Shown here: in pieces, positions 1 through 7,342 of the stretch
Position numbering within the stretch: position 1 is the first letter of the stretch
How the letters are laid out: every line of letters starts with the position of its first letter
DNA from: Microbacteriaceae bacterium
GTDB lineage: Bacteria > Actinomycetota > Actinomycetes > Actinomycetales > Microbacteriaceae
Direction of reading: 5' to 3'
Length of the DNA: 11,976 nucleotides
NCBI GenBank assembly: GCA_030725885.1
Contig: JANRET010000005.1
Location: 1 to 11,976, forward strand
Position numbers and translations under genes: made by a program
The notes under the pieces: model-generated
Seen by the model: only the letters and a program-made list of their open reading frames with translations
Databases searched by the model: none
What the model was told of the DNA's origin: nothing

Positions 1-417
1 GTAGGTTTCCGTCGCCGAATCGAGGTAGGTGCCAACTTTGGCGCTCGAGCCCGGCTCAATCTTTTCGAACAGCGCGATGTTCTTGTCGCGGCCCACTTCG
101 ATGTCGACGTGGTCAGCGGCCTTCGCACCGTCGGGCTCGAAGAACACGCGGTACCCCGGGTCGAGCAGGCTGAGGTTCAGTTCCTTCGCGCTCGACGAAC
201 CCATGAGTCGGAAATAGTGGTCGAACACCTCGGGCATCAGGTACCACGACGGACCGGTGTCGAATCGGAACCCGTCCTTCGACCACGTTCCGGCTCGTCC
301 ACCGACGATCGGTAGCGATTCGAGCACGGTGACGCGATATCCGTCCTTGGCGAGCAGCCCCGCGGCACCGAGCCCGCCGATTCCCGCTCCGATGATGACA
401 ACGTGTTGTTGGGTCAT
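1..417 (-). CDS. crtI: Phytoene desaturase (CrtI-type), N-terminal part, runs off the left edge
   Basis: FAD-dependent desaturase that converts phytoene to lycopene in carotenoid synthesis at the membrane. The first 139 codons are present. The protein opens with MTQQHVVIIGAGIGGLGAAG, whose GAGIGG (residues 10-15) is the dinucleotide-binding loop, followed by the expected acidic end of strand 2 (VLES, E33). The segments GGRAGTW and DTGPSWYLMPEVFDHYF are typical of the CrtI/CrtN/CrtD desaturase family. The start ATG (415-417) lies 4 nt after the crtB stop. A GGAGG sits upstream inside the crtB tail (429-433), at a rather long spacing of 11 nt. The gene is therefore probably co-transcribed with, and translationally coupled to, crtB. 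The number of desaturation steps cannot be judged from this fragment, but pairing with crtB makes phytoene the likely substrate. Confidence 0.93.
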   Translation of the reverse strand, partial: MTQQHVVIIGAGIGGLGAAGLLAKDGYRVTVLESLPIVGGRAGTWSKDGFRFDTGPSWYLMPEVFDHYFRLMGSSSAKELNLSLLDPGYRVFFEPDGAKAADHVDIEVGRDKNIALFEKIEPGSSAKVGTYLDSATETY

Positions 418-421
418 GGCC

Positions 422-1282
422 TTACTTTCCTCCGCGAACGATGACGCGCGCGGCGATGAGGAGTTTTTCGATGTCGTTCACGCGGATGCGGGTCGACTTG
501 AGAACCTCGGCAGGGGTTTCGCGAATTCGCTCGTTGAGTCGCGCAAAAAGCCCGTGCGCGAGACCGACGGCACGGGCCGCGTCGCGTGGAAGAAGCGGAA
601 TGGTTCGAGCCGCCGCGTCCAAATCGTCCGCGATGTCGTCGCAGAGGCGATTCTTGTCGTCTTCGGTGAACGACGCGATCGTGACACCCGGAAAATACGA
701 GCGGCCGAGATCGTCCACGTCCGCCGCGAGGTCGCGCAGAAAATTGACCTTTTGAAAGGCGGCGCCGAGGGACCGTGCGCCGTTGTACAGCGTCCGTGCT
801 GTCTGGGCGTCGGGCTTGTCGTCGCGAATGAACACCGCGAGACACATCAGCCCGACCACCTCGGCCGACCCGTAAACATAGGTGTCAAAGGAATCCTGCG
901 TGTAGACGCGGTCGGTCAGGTCCATCCGCATCGACGTGAAAAACGGCTCGACGATGTCGCGCCCAATCGACACCTCGCGCGCGCTCACGGCAAATGCGTG
1001 AACAATCAGGTTCGTCGAGTATCCGGTTGTCAACGCGGAATAGGTGTCGGCTTCGAGAGCATCGAGCTGCTGTCCAGCCTCGGCGCGGCTGAGTCCCGCC
1101 TCGACTGCGACACCGTCCACCACTTCATCGGCGAGGCGAACGAGCGCGTAAATGTTGTCGATGTGACGGCGGGAATCGCGCGACAAAATGCGGGACGCCA
1201 AGCCAAACGACGTCGAGTAACCCCGAATCACGAGCGACGCCGATTCTTCCGCCACACGGTTGTATAACACCAGGCGAGTCAT
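422..1282 (-). CDS. crtB: Phytoene synthase
   Basis: Condenses two geranylgeranyl diphosphates head to head to give phytoene, the first committed carotenoid step. The 286-residue length is normal for bacterial CrtB. Both Mg2+-diphosphate-binding aspartate motifs of the trans-isoprenyl synthase family are visible: DEVVD at residues 52-56 (within YALVRLADEVVD) and DLAAD at 184-188 (within NFLRDLAADVDDLGRSYFP). The YSTSF stretch near residue 22 is also characteristic. The ATG at 1280-1282 gives the usual N-terminus (MTRLVLYNRVAEESAS); no convincing Shine-Dalgarno precedes it. It is the first gene of a minus-strand crtB-crtI operon transcribed away from idi. A geranylgeranyl diphosphate synthase (crtE) is not in this window. 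Confidence 0.95.
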   Translation of the reverse strand: MTRLVLYNRVAEESASLVIRGYSTSFGLASRILSRDSRRHIDNIYALVRLADEVVDGVAVEAGLSRAEAGQQLDALEADTYSALTTGYSTNLIVHAFAVSAREVSIGRDIVEPFFTSMRMDLTDRVYTQDSFDTYVYGSAEVVGLMCLAVFIRDDKPDAQTARTLYNGARSLGAAFQKVNFLRDLAADVDDLGRSYFPGVTIASFTEDDKNRLCDDIADDLDAAARTIPLLPRDAARAVGLAHGLFARLNERIRETPAEVLKSTRIRVNDIEKLLIAARVIVRGGK

Positions 1283-1307
1283 CGTTTCGCCACACTCACG
1301 AGGGTCT

Positions 1308-1336
1308 TTGGGCAGAGCACACTCTCAGGATAACCT
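1308..1336 (+). promoter_or_regulatory. Putative idi promoter (-35 TTGGGC, 17-nt spacer, -10 TAACCT)
   Basis: TTGGGC (1308-1313) and TAACCT (1331-1336) are exactly 17 nt apart, and TAACCT fits the actinobacterial -10 pattern TANNNT. The idi ATG begins only 8 nt after the -10, and no Shine-Dalgarno lies between them. The transcript would therefore be leaderless or nearly so. On the opposite strand TATCCT (1327-1332) also fits a -10 and points towards crtB, so the two divergent -10 elements would share bases. The crtB element has no good -35. Confidence 0.5.
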
Positions 1337-1344
1337 GTTGTCCT

Positions 1345-1875
1345 ATGAGTACCGTCGAAGAATTGGTCGTTCTCGTTGCCGAGGACGGTTCCCCCATTGG
1401 AACGGCGTCCAAAGCGACCGTCCACACGAGTGAAACGCCCCTGCACTTCGCCTTTTCCTGTCACGTGACCAACGCCGACGGTCATGTCCTCGTGACCCGA
1501 CGTGCGCTCACCAAACTGACGTGGCCGGGGGTGTGGACGAACTCGTTCTGTGGACACCCCGGTCCGGACGAATCCATTGACGACGCCATCTTGCGGCGGG
1601 CAGAGCAAGAACTCGGAATGTCAATCACGAACATCCAGAGTGTGTTGCCCGATTTCCGATATCGCGCCGTTGATGCGTCGGGAATCGTCGAGAACGAGAT
1701 CTGTCCTGTGTTCGCAGCGACCGCTGTGGGTGAACCAAACCCCTCGCCGAACGAAGTGTCCGAATGGCGGTGGGTCAGCCCGGACAACCTCCGTGCCGCA
1801 ATCGAAGGAGCGCCTTTCGCCTTCAGCCCGTGGCTGGTCTGGCAGCACGAACAGTTGGTCGAAACTAGACTGTAA
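1345..1875 (+). CDS. idi: Isopentenyl-diphosphate delta-isomerase, type 1
   Basis: Interconverts isopentenyl and dimethylallyl diphosphate, supplying the primer for isoprenoid and carotenoid synthesis. The 176-residue protein is a type 1 (Nudix-fold, divalent-metal) enzyme. The catalytic cysteine is C69 in TNSFCGHP, and the catalytic glutamate is E118 in the ENEI motif (117-120, following V116). Metal ligands expected from the E. coli enzyme, shifted by about two residues, are H27, H34, H71 and the ENE glutamates; the conserved tyrosine is Y106. The gene is divergent from crtB across a 62-nt gap, which ties precursor supply to the carotenoid operon. nhaA follows after 3 nt on the same strand. 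No Shine-Dalgarno is seen at the ATG, in line with a leaderless start. Confidence 0.95.
   Translation: MSTVEELVVLVAEDGSPIGTASKATVHTSETPLHFAFSCHVTNADGHVLVTRRALTKLTWPGVWTNSFCGHPGPDESIDDAILRRAEQELGMSITNIQSVLPDFRYRAVDASGIVENEICPVFAATAVGEPNPSPNEVSEWRWVSPDNLRAAIEGAPFAFSPWLVWQHEQLVETRL
1866..1871 (+). promoter_or_regulatory. Possible internal -10 (TAGACT) before nhaA
   Basis: TAGACT in the last codons of idi lies 7 nt before the nhaA ATG, close to the geometry of the four TAGGCT boxes elsewhere in the window. No good -35 is visible 16-18 nt upstream. It could allow nhaA to be expressed separately from idi; this is only suggestive. Confidence 0.25.
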
Positions 1876-1878
1876 GAC

Positions 1879-3030
1879 ATGGTCCGCCAACGTCTCACTG
1901 CATGGACGAAGTCGGTACTCCGTGCAGAGCTTCGGGCTGGCTTTCTCACGATCGCGGTGGCGGTCATCGCCACCATCTGGGTGAACTCGAGCATCGGTGA
2001 CACCTACGAACTATTCGTCGATACCAAGATTCCCGTCTTCGGGCTCGCACTGTCCGTTCACAAATGGGCCGCCGATTTTCTCTTGGCGTTTTTCTTCTTC
2101 GTCGTCGGCATCGAGCTTCGCCACGAATTCACTTCGGGCTCGCTCAATTCGGTGCGAGCCGCCTCGATTCCGATCGCGGGTGCACTCGGTGGCATCGTCC
2201 TTCCCGCTGCCCTGTACACCGCATTCAACGCGGGGACCGACACCGCCGTGGGGTGGGCGATTCCCGCCGCGACCGACATTGCCTTCGCGCTTGCGGTGCT
2301 CGCCGTCGTCGCACCACGGGCTCCCGTTGCGGTTCGGGCCTTTCTGCTCACTCTCGCGGTCGTCGATGACCTCGGAGCAATCACAATCATCGCGGTCGCG
2401 TATACCCCCAGCGTCGAGTTGGTGTCCCTTGGTGCCGCGGTCGTCGCTCTGGGTGCGTTCGCGTTCCTCCAGCGCACGCGTTTTGCCCACCCGATACTGC
2501 TCGGTGTAATCGGTTTAGCCGTCTGGTATTTCGTCTATTCCTCGGGTGTTCACGCAACAATCGCCGGCGTCGCCCTCGGAGTCGTCATTTCCACCTCCAA
2601 GCGGAAGGGCGCAAGTCTCGCGAAGCGGGCCATGGCGATTTTCCATCCCTTCTCGAGCTACGTCGCCGTACCGCTCTTCGTTCTCGTGTCGGCGGGCATT
2701 CCGTTTTCGGTTTTCACTCCCGAGGCGATCACGTCACCCGTGTTTCTCGGAATCTTGGTGGGCTTGATGGTCGGCAAGCCGCTCGGGATCATGTTGTTCG
2801 TGTGGGTCGCCGAACGCTTCTTCGGGGGTCGCCGCGATGACACCATGAGTTGGGGGAACGTTGCACTCGTGTCGATAGTCGCCTCGATTGGTTTCACCGT
2901 TGCTTTGCTCATCAACGACCTTGCGTTCGGTGGCTCCGAGTCAGGCACCATCGCTATCGCCGCGATCACGGTCGGCGCGGTGTTGGGATCTGTCGCGTCG
3001 TTCGGGGTGTCAAAAATAGTCAGCCGCTAA
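1879..3030 (+). CDS. nhaA: Na+/H+ antiporter NhaA
   Basis: Electrogenic antiporter of the inner membrane that exports Na+ in exchange for H+, used in salt and alkaline-pH homeostasis. The protein has 383 residues with about 11-12 hydrophobic segments. Key residues coincide in number with those known for E. coli NhaA: D133 in [10 protein letters not shown], the ion-binding pair D163-D164 in VVDDLGAI, H225 in [10 protein letters not shown], and K300 in [23 protein letters not shown] near residues 72-84 is also a family signature. The ATG is 3 nt after the idi stop, so the two genes are probably co-transcribed. No strong Shine-Dalgarno is seen, and TAGACT 7 nt upstream may give a separate leaderless transcript. 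The stop codon overlaps that of dcd on the other strand. Confidence 0.96.
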   Translation: MVRQRLTAWTKSVLRAELRAGFLTIAVAVIATIWVNSSIGDTYELFVDTKIPVFGLALSVHKWAADFLLAFFFFVVGIELRHEFTSGSLNSVRAASIPIAGALGGIVLPAALYTAFNAGTDTAVGWAIPAATDIAFALAVLAVVAPRAPVAVRAFLLTLAVVDDLGAITIIAVAYTPSVELVSLGAAVVALGAFAFLQRTRFAHPILLGVIGLAVWYFVYSSGVHATIAGVALGVVISTSKRKGASLAKRAMAIFHPFSSYVAVPLFVLVSAGIPFSVFTPEAITSPVFLGILVGLMVGKPLGIMLFVWVAERFFGGRRDDTMSWGNVALVSIVASIGFTVALLINDLAFGGSESGTIAIAAITVGAVLGSVASFGVSKIVSR

Positions 3031-3602
3031 AGTGCGGTCTTGTGGAAGTTTTTCCATGAACGCGATGCCGTCGGTCCGCGTTGCCCCTGGTAACGACTGG
3101 CGTACTTATCGCTGCCATAGGGGTGTTCGCTCGGCGAGGTGAGGCGAAAAAAACACAACTGCCCGATTTTCATCCCGGGCCACAGTTTGATCGGCAGTGT
3201 CGCCACGTTACTGAGTTCGAGAGTCACGTGGCCGCTGAAACCCGGGTCGACGAATCCCGCGGTCGAGTGCGTGAGCAAGCCCAGCCGTCCGAGTGACGAC
3301 TTACCTTCAAGCCGCGCAGCAATGTCATCCGGCAGAGTCACCTGCTCGAAGGTCGAACCCAGAACGAACTCACCGGGGTGGAGGATGAACGGCTCACCGG
3401 GATCCACCTCAACCCCGCGGGTCAAATCGGGCTGTTCCTCGGCCGGATCGATGAACGGGTACTTGTGGTTGTCGAACAGCCGGAAGAACTTGTCTAGCCG
3501 CACGTCGATGCTCGACGGCTGAATCATGTCCATGTCGAGCGGGTCGAGTTTGACTCGACCAGAATCCAGTTCGGCGCGAATATCTCGGTCACTGAGAAGC
3601 AT
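3027..3602 (-). CDS. dcd: dCTP deaminase, probably the bifunctional dUMP-forming type
   Basis: Deaminates dCTP; actinobacterial members of this family, such as the M. tuberculosis enzyme, also hydrolyse the resulting dUTP to give dUMP for thymidylate synthesis. The 191-residue sequence closely follows the mycobacterial enzyme as I remember it: [12 protein letters not shown] at the start, [10 protein letters not shown] (28-37), [19 protein letters not shown] (99-117), [14 protein letters not shown] (119-132), and the C-terminal [14 protein letters not shown] that closes over the nucleotide. S102, R106 and E129 keep the spacing of the catalytic residues of the archaeal bifunctional enzyme. A TAGGCT box 6 nt before the ATG and no Shine-Dalgarno suggest a leaderless transcript. 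The gene ends tail to tail with nhaA, the stops overlapping within CTAA at 3027-3030. Confidence 0.95.
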   Translation of the reverse strand: MLLSDRDIRAELDSGRVKLDPLDMDMIQPSSIDVRLDKFFRLFDNHKYPFIDPAEEQPDLTRGVEVDPGEPFILHPGEFVLGSTFEQVTLPDDIAARLEGKSSLGRLGLLTHSTAGFVDPGFSGHVTLELSNVATLPIKLWPGMKIGQLCFFRLTSPSEHPYGSDKYASRYQGQRGPTASRSWKNFHKTAL

Positions 3603-3608
3603 GGGTCG

Positions 3609-3614
3609 AGCCTA
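3609..3614 (-). promoter_or_regulatory. Putative leaderless -10 box (TAGGCT) of dcd
   Basis: TAGGCT on the minus strand, then CGACCC (6 nt), then the dcd ATG at 3602-3600. Transcription would begin at or next to the start codon. The -35 region is weak. Support comes mainly from three other identical arrangements in this window. Confidence 0.6.
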
Positions 3615-3654
3615 TCGTTTTGCACGGTTTAAGGGTTTCGTGTCGGTGGTCGGC

Positions 3655-3662
3655 TATATCCT
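3655..3662 (+). promoter_or_regulatory. Possible -10 region (TATATCCT) for the small gene at 3703
   Basis: TATATC/TATCCT lies about 40 nt before the ATG at 3703, leaving room for a short leader carrying the Shine-Dalgarno. The only nearby -35-like sequence is a weak TTTCGT (3636-3641) at a short spacing. The region 3603-3702 between dcd and this gene also carries the dcd -10 on the other strand. Confidence 0.3.
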
Positions 3663-3702
3663 TAGCGACCTTCCGCCGACAACGGAGGAGACCGGAGAAT
3701 GC

Positions 3703-3966
3703 ATGAAAATCACGATGGACGATGCGGTGACGCAATTCATCAAGGGGAAGTTTGGCGATTCGATGATGACGACCGGGTGGATGTTGGTCGTGTCCACCGC
3801 AGAAGGCGCCTTGGCGGGCGCGCCCAACGGGTTCGTCATGGTTCACAACGAGGGGCTGCCTCAGCACACGCAGTTGGGGCTTTTGCAATCGGGGCTCAAT
3901 TCCATCACTCACGCCCAGATGTTCGAGTGGCTCGGAGGAAGGAGACCCGAACCTCCGCCCTTTTAG
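3703..3966 (+). CDS. Small protein of unknown function (87 residues)
   Basis: I do not recognise this family. The chosen ATG (3703-3705) follows a purine-rich Shine-Dalgarno region: GGAGGAG at 3684-3690 and GGAGA at 3694-3698. This supports an 87-residue protein beginning MKITMDDAVTQFIKGKFGDS. A longer reading from 3526 would run antisense through the start of dcd and is unlikely. The sequence shows a short amphipathic start, a hydrophobic-to-mixed middle (TTGWMLVVSTAEGALAGAPNGFVMVHNEG, residues 23-51, given here only as a positional guide), then an amide- and histidine-containing segment, and it ends in a proline-rich RRPEPPPF. There is no cysteine, no evident signal peptide and no clear membrane segment. 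It lies downstream of and divergent from dcd and converges on the helicase gene, with 3 nt between stops, so context does not suggest a role. Confidence 0.6.
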   Translation: MKITMDDAVTQFIKGKFGDSMMTTGWMLVVSTAEGALAGAPNGFVMVHNEGLPQHTQLGLLQSGLNSITHAQMFEWLGGRRPEPPPF

Positions 3967-3969
3967 GGG

Positions 3970-5271
3970 TTATTCGAGAAAGTCGTTGTCTTTGGCGGTG
4001 CGCATGAAGTCGACCACGCGCCGATCGACCTGGATGTCGCTCGGTTGCAGCGTGCGGGACAGATAAACGCCGTCGAGCGTTCGGATCCGAGAAAACGCGA
4101 CATAGGCCTGGCCGTTCGCGAATGCCCCGCGGCCGAAATCCAACACCGCGGAATCGAGCGTTTGACCCTGGGACTTGTGAATTGTGACGGCCCAGGCGAG
4201 CCTCAGCGGGAACTGCGCGAAAGTCGCCATGATGTCCTCTTCGACGCGGTTCGTGTCCGGGTCGTACGTGTACTGAATCTTTTCCCACTGAACCGGCTGG
4301 ACTTCGACGGTGTTGCGAGGATCCGAGTCCAGCGCGACGTGCACCGCGGCATCGATTTTGACGACCGTGCCAACGGTCCCGTTCACCCAGCGGCTTCCCT
4401 CAATCGCCGAGTCGTTGCGCAAAAACATCACGCGCGCGCCGGGTTTTAGTTCCAGTTCCTCCTCAGCCGGCAGCTGGCCGCCGAAATCCCCTTCGATGAT
4501 GGCCGCTGCGGTAACCGACTTCCCCGGCAGATCGCGCAACGCCTTGGCGTTGATGCTGTTCGCGCTGGCGTTGGTGGTCGAGAGCGTCACGGTCCCTTCG
4601 GGAATCGGCCTTCGCGCGCCGATGTCGTTGAGTGCTGCTCCGTCCGTCGAGGTCATCGCACCGTTTCGCATTCGATCGAGGATTTCGCGAAATTCAGCCT
4701 CGTCTTGGCGCTTGACATCGGTCAGTTCGACAACGCGGGGGGTGACTTCCTTCCACACCTTGGAATCGAAGAACCACGGGGACGAGTAGTTGTCCATGAG
4801 ATAGTGCTTTTCCGGACCGTCCTTCAGAACCGGGGGCAACTGATACGGGTCGCCGAACATAACGACTTGAACCCCACCGAATGGTTCGTTCCTTCGTCCT
4901 CGCGTCGCCCGGAGCCGTCGGTCCAAACCGTCCAGCAGGTCACACCGCACCATCGAGATTTCGTCGATCACCACCGTGTCGATCTTCCGCAACAACACGC
5001 GCGCATCGTCGGACAGCGGGTAAAACTTGGTGTGGTCGGTCACGAGGCCGATGGGCAGGCGGAACAGGGAATGAATTGTCTGACCGCCAACCGTGAGTGC
5101 GGCGACACCGGTCGGGGCCGCAATCACGAGTGATTTTTTTGTGCGTTCGACAAATTCCTGCAACAGCGTTGACTTGCCGGTGCCGGCGCGGCCCGTGACA
5201 AAGACGTGTTCCCGCGTACCTTCGATGATGTCCATGACGCGCGCCTGTTCGGACGTGAGCTGAAACGTCAT
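3970..5271 (-). CDS. Pif1-like superfamily 1 DNA helicase / AAA ATPase
   Basis: ATP-driven DNA helicase of the Pif1/RecD-like SF1B group, expected to unwind DNA 5' to 3' during repair or at obstacles to replication. The motifs appear in order: Walker A GRAGTGKST (27-35), motif Ia AAPTGVAA (51-58) with GGQTIHSLF, Walker B VVIDEISM (100-107), motif III GDPYQLPPV (140-148), the SF1 motif TIHKSQGQT (363-371) and AFSR (392-395). At 433 residues it holds little beyond the helicase core; no extra domain is evident at either end. The ATG (5269-5271) follows AAAGG at a suitable spacing, and TACTCT (5295-5300) is a possible -10. It lies 86 nt downstream of copD-ctaG on the same strand. The in vivo role is not evident from the neighbours. 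Confidence 0.88.
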   Translation of the reverse strand: MTFQLTSEQARVMDIIEGTREHVFVTGRAGTGKSTLLQEFVERTKKSLVIAAPTGVAALTVGGQTIHSLFRLPIGLVTDHTKFYPLSDDARVLLRKIDTVVIDEISMVRCDLLDGLDRRLRATRGRRNEPFGGVQVVMFGDPYQLPPVLKDGPEKHYLMDNYSSPWFFDSKVWKEVTPRVVELTDVKRQDEAEFREILDRMRNGAMTSTDGAALNDIGARRPIPEGTVTLSTTNASANSINAKALRDLPGKSVTAAAIIEGDFGGQLPAEEELELKPGARVMFLRNDSAIEGSRWVNGTVGTVVKIDAAVHVALDSDPRNTVEVQPVQWEKIQYTYDPDTNRVEEDIMATFAQFPLRLAWAVTIHKSQGQTLDSAVLDFGRGAFANGQAYVAFSRIRTLDGVYLSRTLQPSDIQVDRRVVDFMRTAKDNDFLE

Positions 5272-5294
5272 GAGGGCCTTTCGTCAGAATGTTC

Positions 5295-5300
5295 AGAGTA
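5295..5300 (-). promoter_or_regulatory. Possible -10 (TACTCT) of the helicase gene
   Basis: TACTCT fits TANNNT and lies 23 nt before the helicase ATG, giving a short leader that contains GAAAGG as a weak Shine-Dalgarno. No recognisable -35 was found 16-18 nt upstream. Confidence 0.3.
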
Positions 5301-5311
5301 CCCGCAGGCAT

Positions 5312-5328
5312 CCCCCACAGCGTGGAGG
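5312..5328 (-). repeat. Short GC-rich hairpin between copD-ctaG and the helicase gene
   Basis: On the minus strand CCTCCAC-GCT-GTGGGGG can form a 7-bp stem (one G-U pair) with a three-base loop. It lies about 30 nt after the copD-ctaG stop. No T-tract follows, so it may be a weak terminator, an mRNA 3' end or chance. Confidence 0.3.
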
Positions 5329-5357
5329 CGTGGCGTGAATGGTGATAAATTCGTCGA

Positions 5358-7307
5358 TTATTTTTGGCGCGGGGGGCGCGAATCCAATCGGGTGAGCATC
5401 GCGTTGTAATCCTGCAGTTCCGCGTCGTGATCGCGGGTTGCTTGGCGATCCATACGCTTCGCCTCTCGGGCGTCCGAGCGAATCCACGAAAGGACGACCA
5501 TTCCCGCCAGAATGAGCGTCGGCAGCTCGCCGATTCCCCACGCAATCGCCCCACCGACCTGCTGATCAACGAGCGGTGAGTCGCCCCAGGTTCGCCCCAT
5601 GGCACCGAACCATTCGGGCAACAACAACGACTCCCCGGTCATGAGAGACAATCCGAAGAAGGCGTGAAAGCCCATCGTTGCCATCAGGAGGATGAGCCGG
5701 ATGGGATACGAGGCGCGATGAGGTGCCGGGTCTACTCCAATGAGCGCCTGCACAAACAGATAACCGGACAGGAGAAAGTGAAGGGTCATCCACTGATGCC
5801 CGAGGTGGGTCGTCGAGGCCCACGACAACAATGGCGAGTAGTAGAACACCATGAGCGACAGTGCAAATATCACGGTCGACACGAGTGGCTGTCCGACCAG
5901 ACCTACCCACCGTGATTGGACTATTCCGAGGAACCATTCGCGCATTCCGCGCGATCCGTCGTGACGCACCTCGATGGCCCGTGCCACCAGGGTCACGGGT
6001 GCCGACAAGACGATTCCCACGGGAATGAGCATCGTCAAGAGCATGTGCGCAATCATGTGGGCGCTGAAAAGAAACTGCCCATACACGGCGATCCCGCCGC
6101 TTGTGGTGTAAACCAAAACCACCATCGCCCCGATCCAATTAAGGGTTCGGTGGATTGGCCAGGCGTCACCTCGACGGCTCAGCCGCCTGACTCCCCAGAG
6201 ATAAAAGAGTGTTGTGAAGACGGCGAAGAGAACCCAGATGAGGTCGATATTCCATTCGGTGAAGGCCGACGTCCACGACCACTCGGCCGGAAGCGGCCGA
6301 CCGGTCAGGATTTCGGCCGGTGTCAACGGGCCAGTCGCCACTTGGTCGATTGGGGGTGCGGTTCGTGCGAGCCCCGTAGCGAGACCAACGATGACCCCGA
6401 GAATCGCGGTTTCACAGAGGGCGAAACCGACGACCCCTCGCGCCGATTCGAGGTGGGGGATGATCGCACGTCGCCAACGAACGCCGAGTAATGCGAGCAC
6501 CACAACGCCGAGAGCTTTGAGAATGACCAGGATTCCGTATTCGGTAGTGAGGTTTTCGATGGTTCCGATTCGAATGAGTGCGCTCGAAACGCCCGTGATC
6601 GCCACAATGGCTATCGACAACAGCGCGATGGAGGAATATCGACGGAGTGCGTCCAACCGACTCGCTCCCGCCCTCATCGCGACGATGGTCGCGACGAGAC
6701 CTCCCGTCCACAACGACACGAACACGATGTGGAGGACCAGTGAGTTGACTGCGATTGCGTGGTTCGTGGTCGCGCCAGAGTGGCTCATCTCGGCGAATGG
6801 CCACGCCGATGCCACGGCCACGAGGAAGGCGACAGCGAGCCCAAAAAAACGACGGGCGATCGCGAGCACGGTGGTGGCGACTGCCGCCATTCCCGTCGCA
6901 ATCATCAACAACTGGCCAAGGTCGGTCGCGAAAACAAAAAATCCGAAGTTCTCGTCAAACCCGGAATCAAAGGTGGGGGCTGTTCCGATGACGGTGAAAT
7001 AGGTGAACAGTGTGTAAGCGACCAGCGACAGTGTCCAGACAATTCCCGCACCGAGCGAAACCGTCTGAACTCGCTGTGCGGCCGCGCCGGGCGGAAGGAC
7101 GAACAACAGGATTCCCAGCCCGCCGATAATTAGCGCTCCCGATAACGACACGACCATCTTGACATACGGGGTGCCCCACCGAACCAGGTCCCCTGCGTCG
7201 TCAAGCCCTCCCGCGGAAGCGCCGCCACCAAAACTCAGCGCGAACCAGGTGCCGACCGACGCCGCGACGATAAGGGGAATCCAGACCACCAATCGTCGAC
7301 GCATCAC
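5358..7307 (-). CDS. CopD-CtaG fusion: copper-handling membrane protein with a cytochrome c oxidase assembly domain
   Basis: A 649-residue polytopic membrane protein that joins two families, an arrangement known in actinobacteria. Residues about 1-320 form the CopD-like part. It has roughly nine hydrophobic segments and the typical H-x6-WTGGL stretch (H193, W200) followed by ITGVSSALI. CopD proteins are linked to copper movement across the inner membrane. Residues about 350-610 form the Caa3-type CtaG part, which assists assembly of the copper-containing oxidase. Candidate metal-binding histidines are H417 and H421 (AHMIAHMLLTMLIPVG), H501, H504 and H510 (THLGHQWMTLHFLLSGYLF) and H548 (GFHAFFGLSLM). 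The tail after residue 610 is hydrophilic and charged. The start is GTG at 7305-7307, immediately followed by an in-frame ATG. I prefer GTG because TAGGCT lies exactly 6 nt before it, as at three other genes here. Confidence 0.9.
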   Translation of the reverse strand: MMRRRLVVWIPLIVAASVGTWFALSFGGGASAGGLDDAGDLVRWGTPYVKMVVSLSGALIIGGLGILLFVLPPGAAAQRVQTVSLGAGIVWTLSLVAYTLFTYFTVIGTAPTFDSGFDENFGFFVFATDLGQLLMIATGMAAVATTVLAIARRFFGLAVAFLVAVASAWPFAEMSHSGATTNHAIAVNSLVLHIVFVSLWTGGLVATIVAMRAGASRLDALRRYSSIALLSIAIVAITGVSSALIRIGTIENLTTEYGILVILKALGVVVLALLGVRWRRAIIPHLESARGVVGFALCETAILGVIVGLATGLARTAPPIDQVATGPLTPAEILTGRPLPAEWSWTSAFTEWNIDLIWVLFAVFTTLFYLWGVRRLSRRGDAWPIHRTLNWIGAMVVLVYTTSGGIAVYGQFLFSAHMIAHMLLTMLIPVGIVLSAPVTLVARAIEVRHDGSRGMREWFLGIVQSRWVGLVGQPLVSTVIFALSLMVFYYSPLLSWASTTHLGHQWMTLHFLLSGYLFVQALIGVDPAPHRASYPIRLILLMATMGFHAFFGLSLMTGESLLLPEWFGAMGRTWGDSPLVDQQVGGAIAWGIGELPTLILAGMVVLSWIRSDAREAKRMDRQATRDHDAELQDYNAMLTRLDSRPPRQK

Positions 7308-7313
7308 CCTGTG

Positions 7314-7319
7314 AGCCTA
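7314..7319 (-). promoter_or_regulatory. Putative leaderless -10 box (TAGGCT) of copD-ctaG
   Basis: TAGGCT, then CACAGG (6 nt), then GTG at 7307-7305. The same hexamer and the same 6-nt distance precede dcd, zur and the His-rich membrane gene. No clear -35 is seen, and the HU terminator hairpin lies just upstream. Confidence 0.6.
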
Positions 7320-7342
7320 CCGAGCGAATCTGGGCATACAGA

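Noticed and set aside
257..1267. Long plus-strand open frame of 336 codons opposite crtB
   Set aside because: It is antisense to crtB, which has complete family motifs and normal length; the plus-strand translation resembles no family and is rich in Arg/Val as expected of a GC-rich shadow frame.
1279..1608. Minus-strand open frame overlapping the crtB start (ATGA overlap)
   Set aside because: The ATGA overlap mimics an operon junction, but the frame is entirely antisense to idi and its sequence resembles no protein family.
3526..3702. Upstream extension of the small gene at 3703 to a start at 3526
   Set aside because: The added 59 codons lie antisense over the dcd N-terminus and the intergenic region, are Ser/Arg-rich and lack a ribosome-binding site, whereas a purine-rich Shine-Dalgarno precedes the ATG at 3703.
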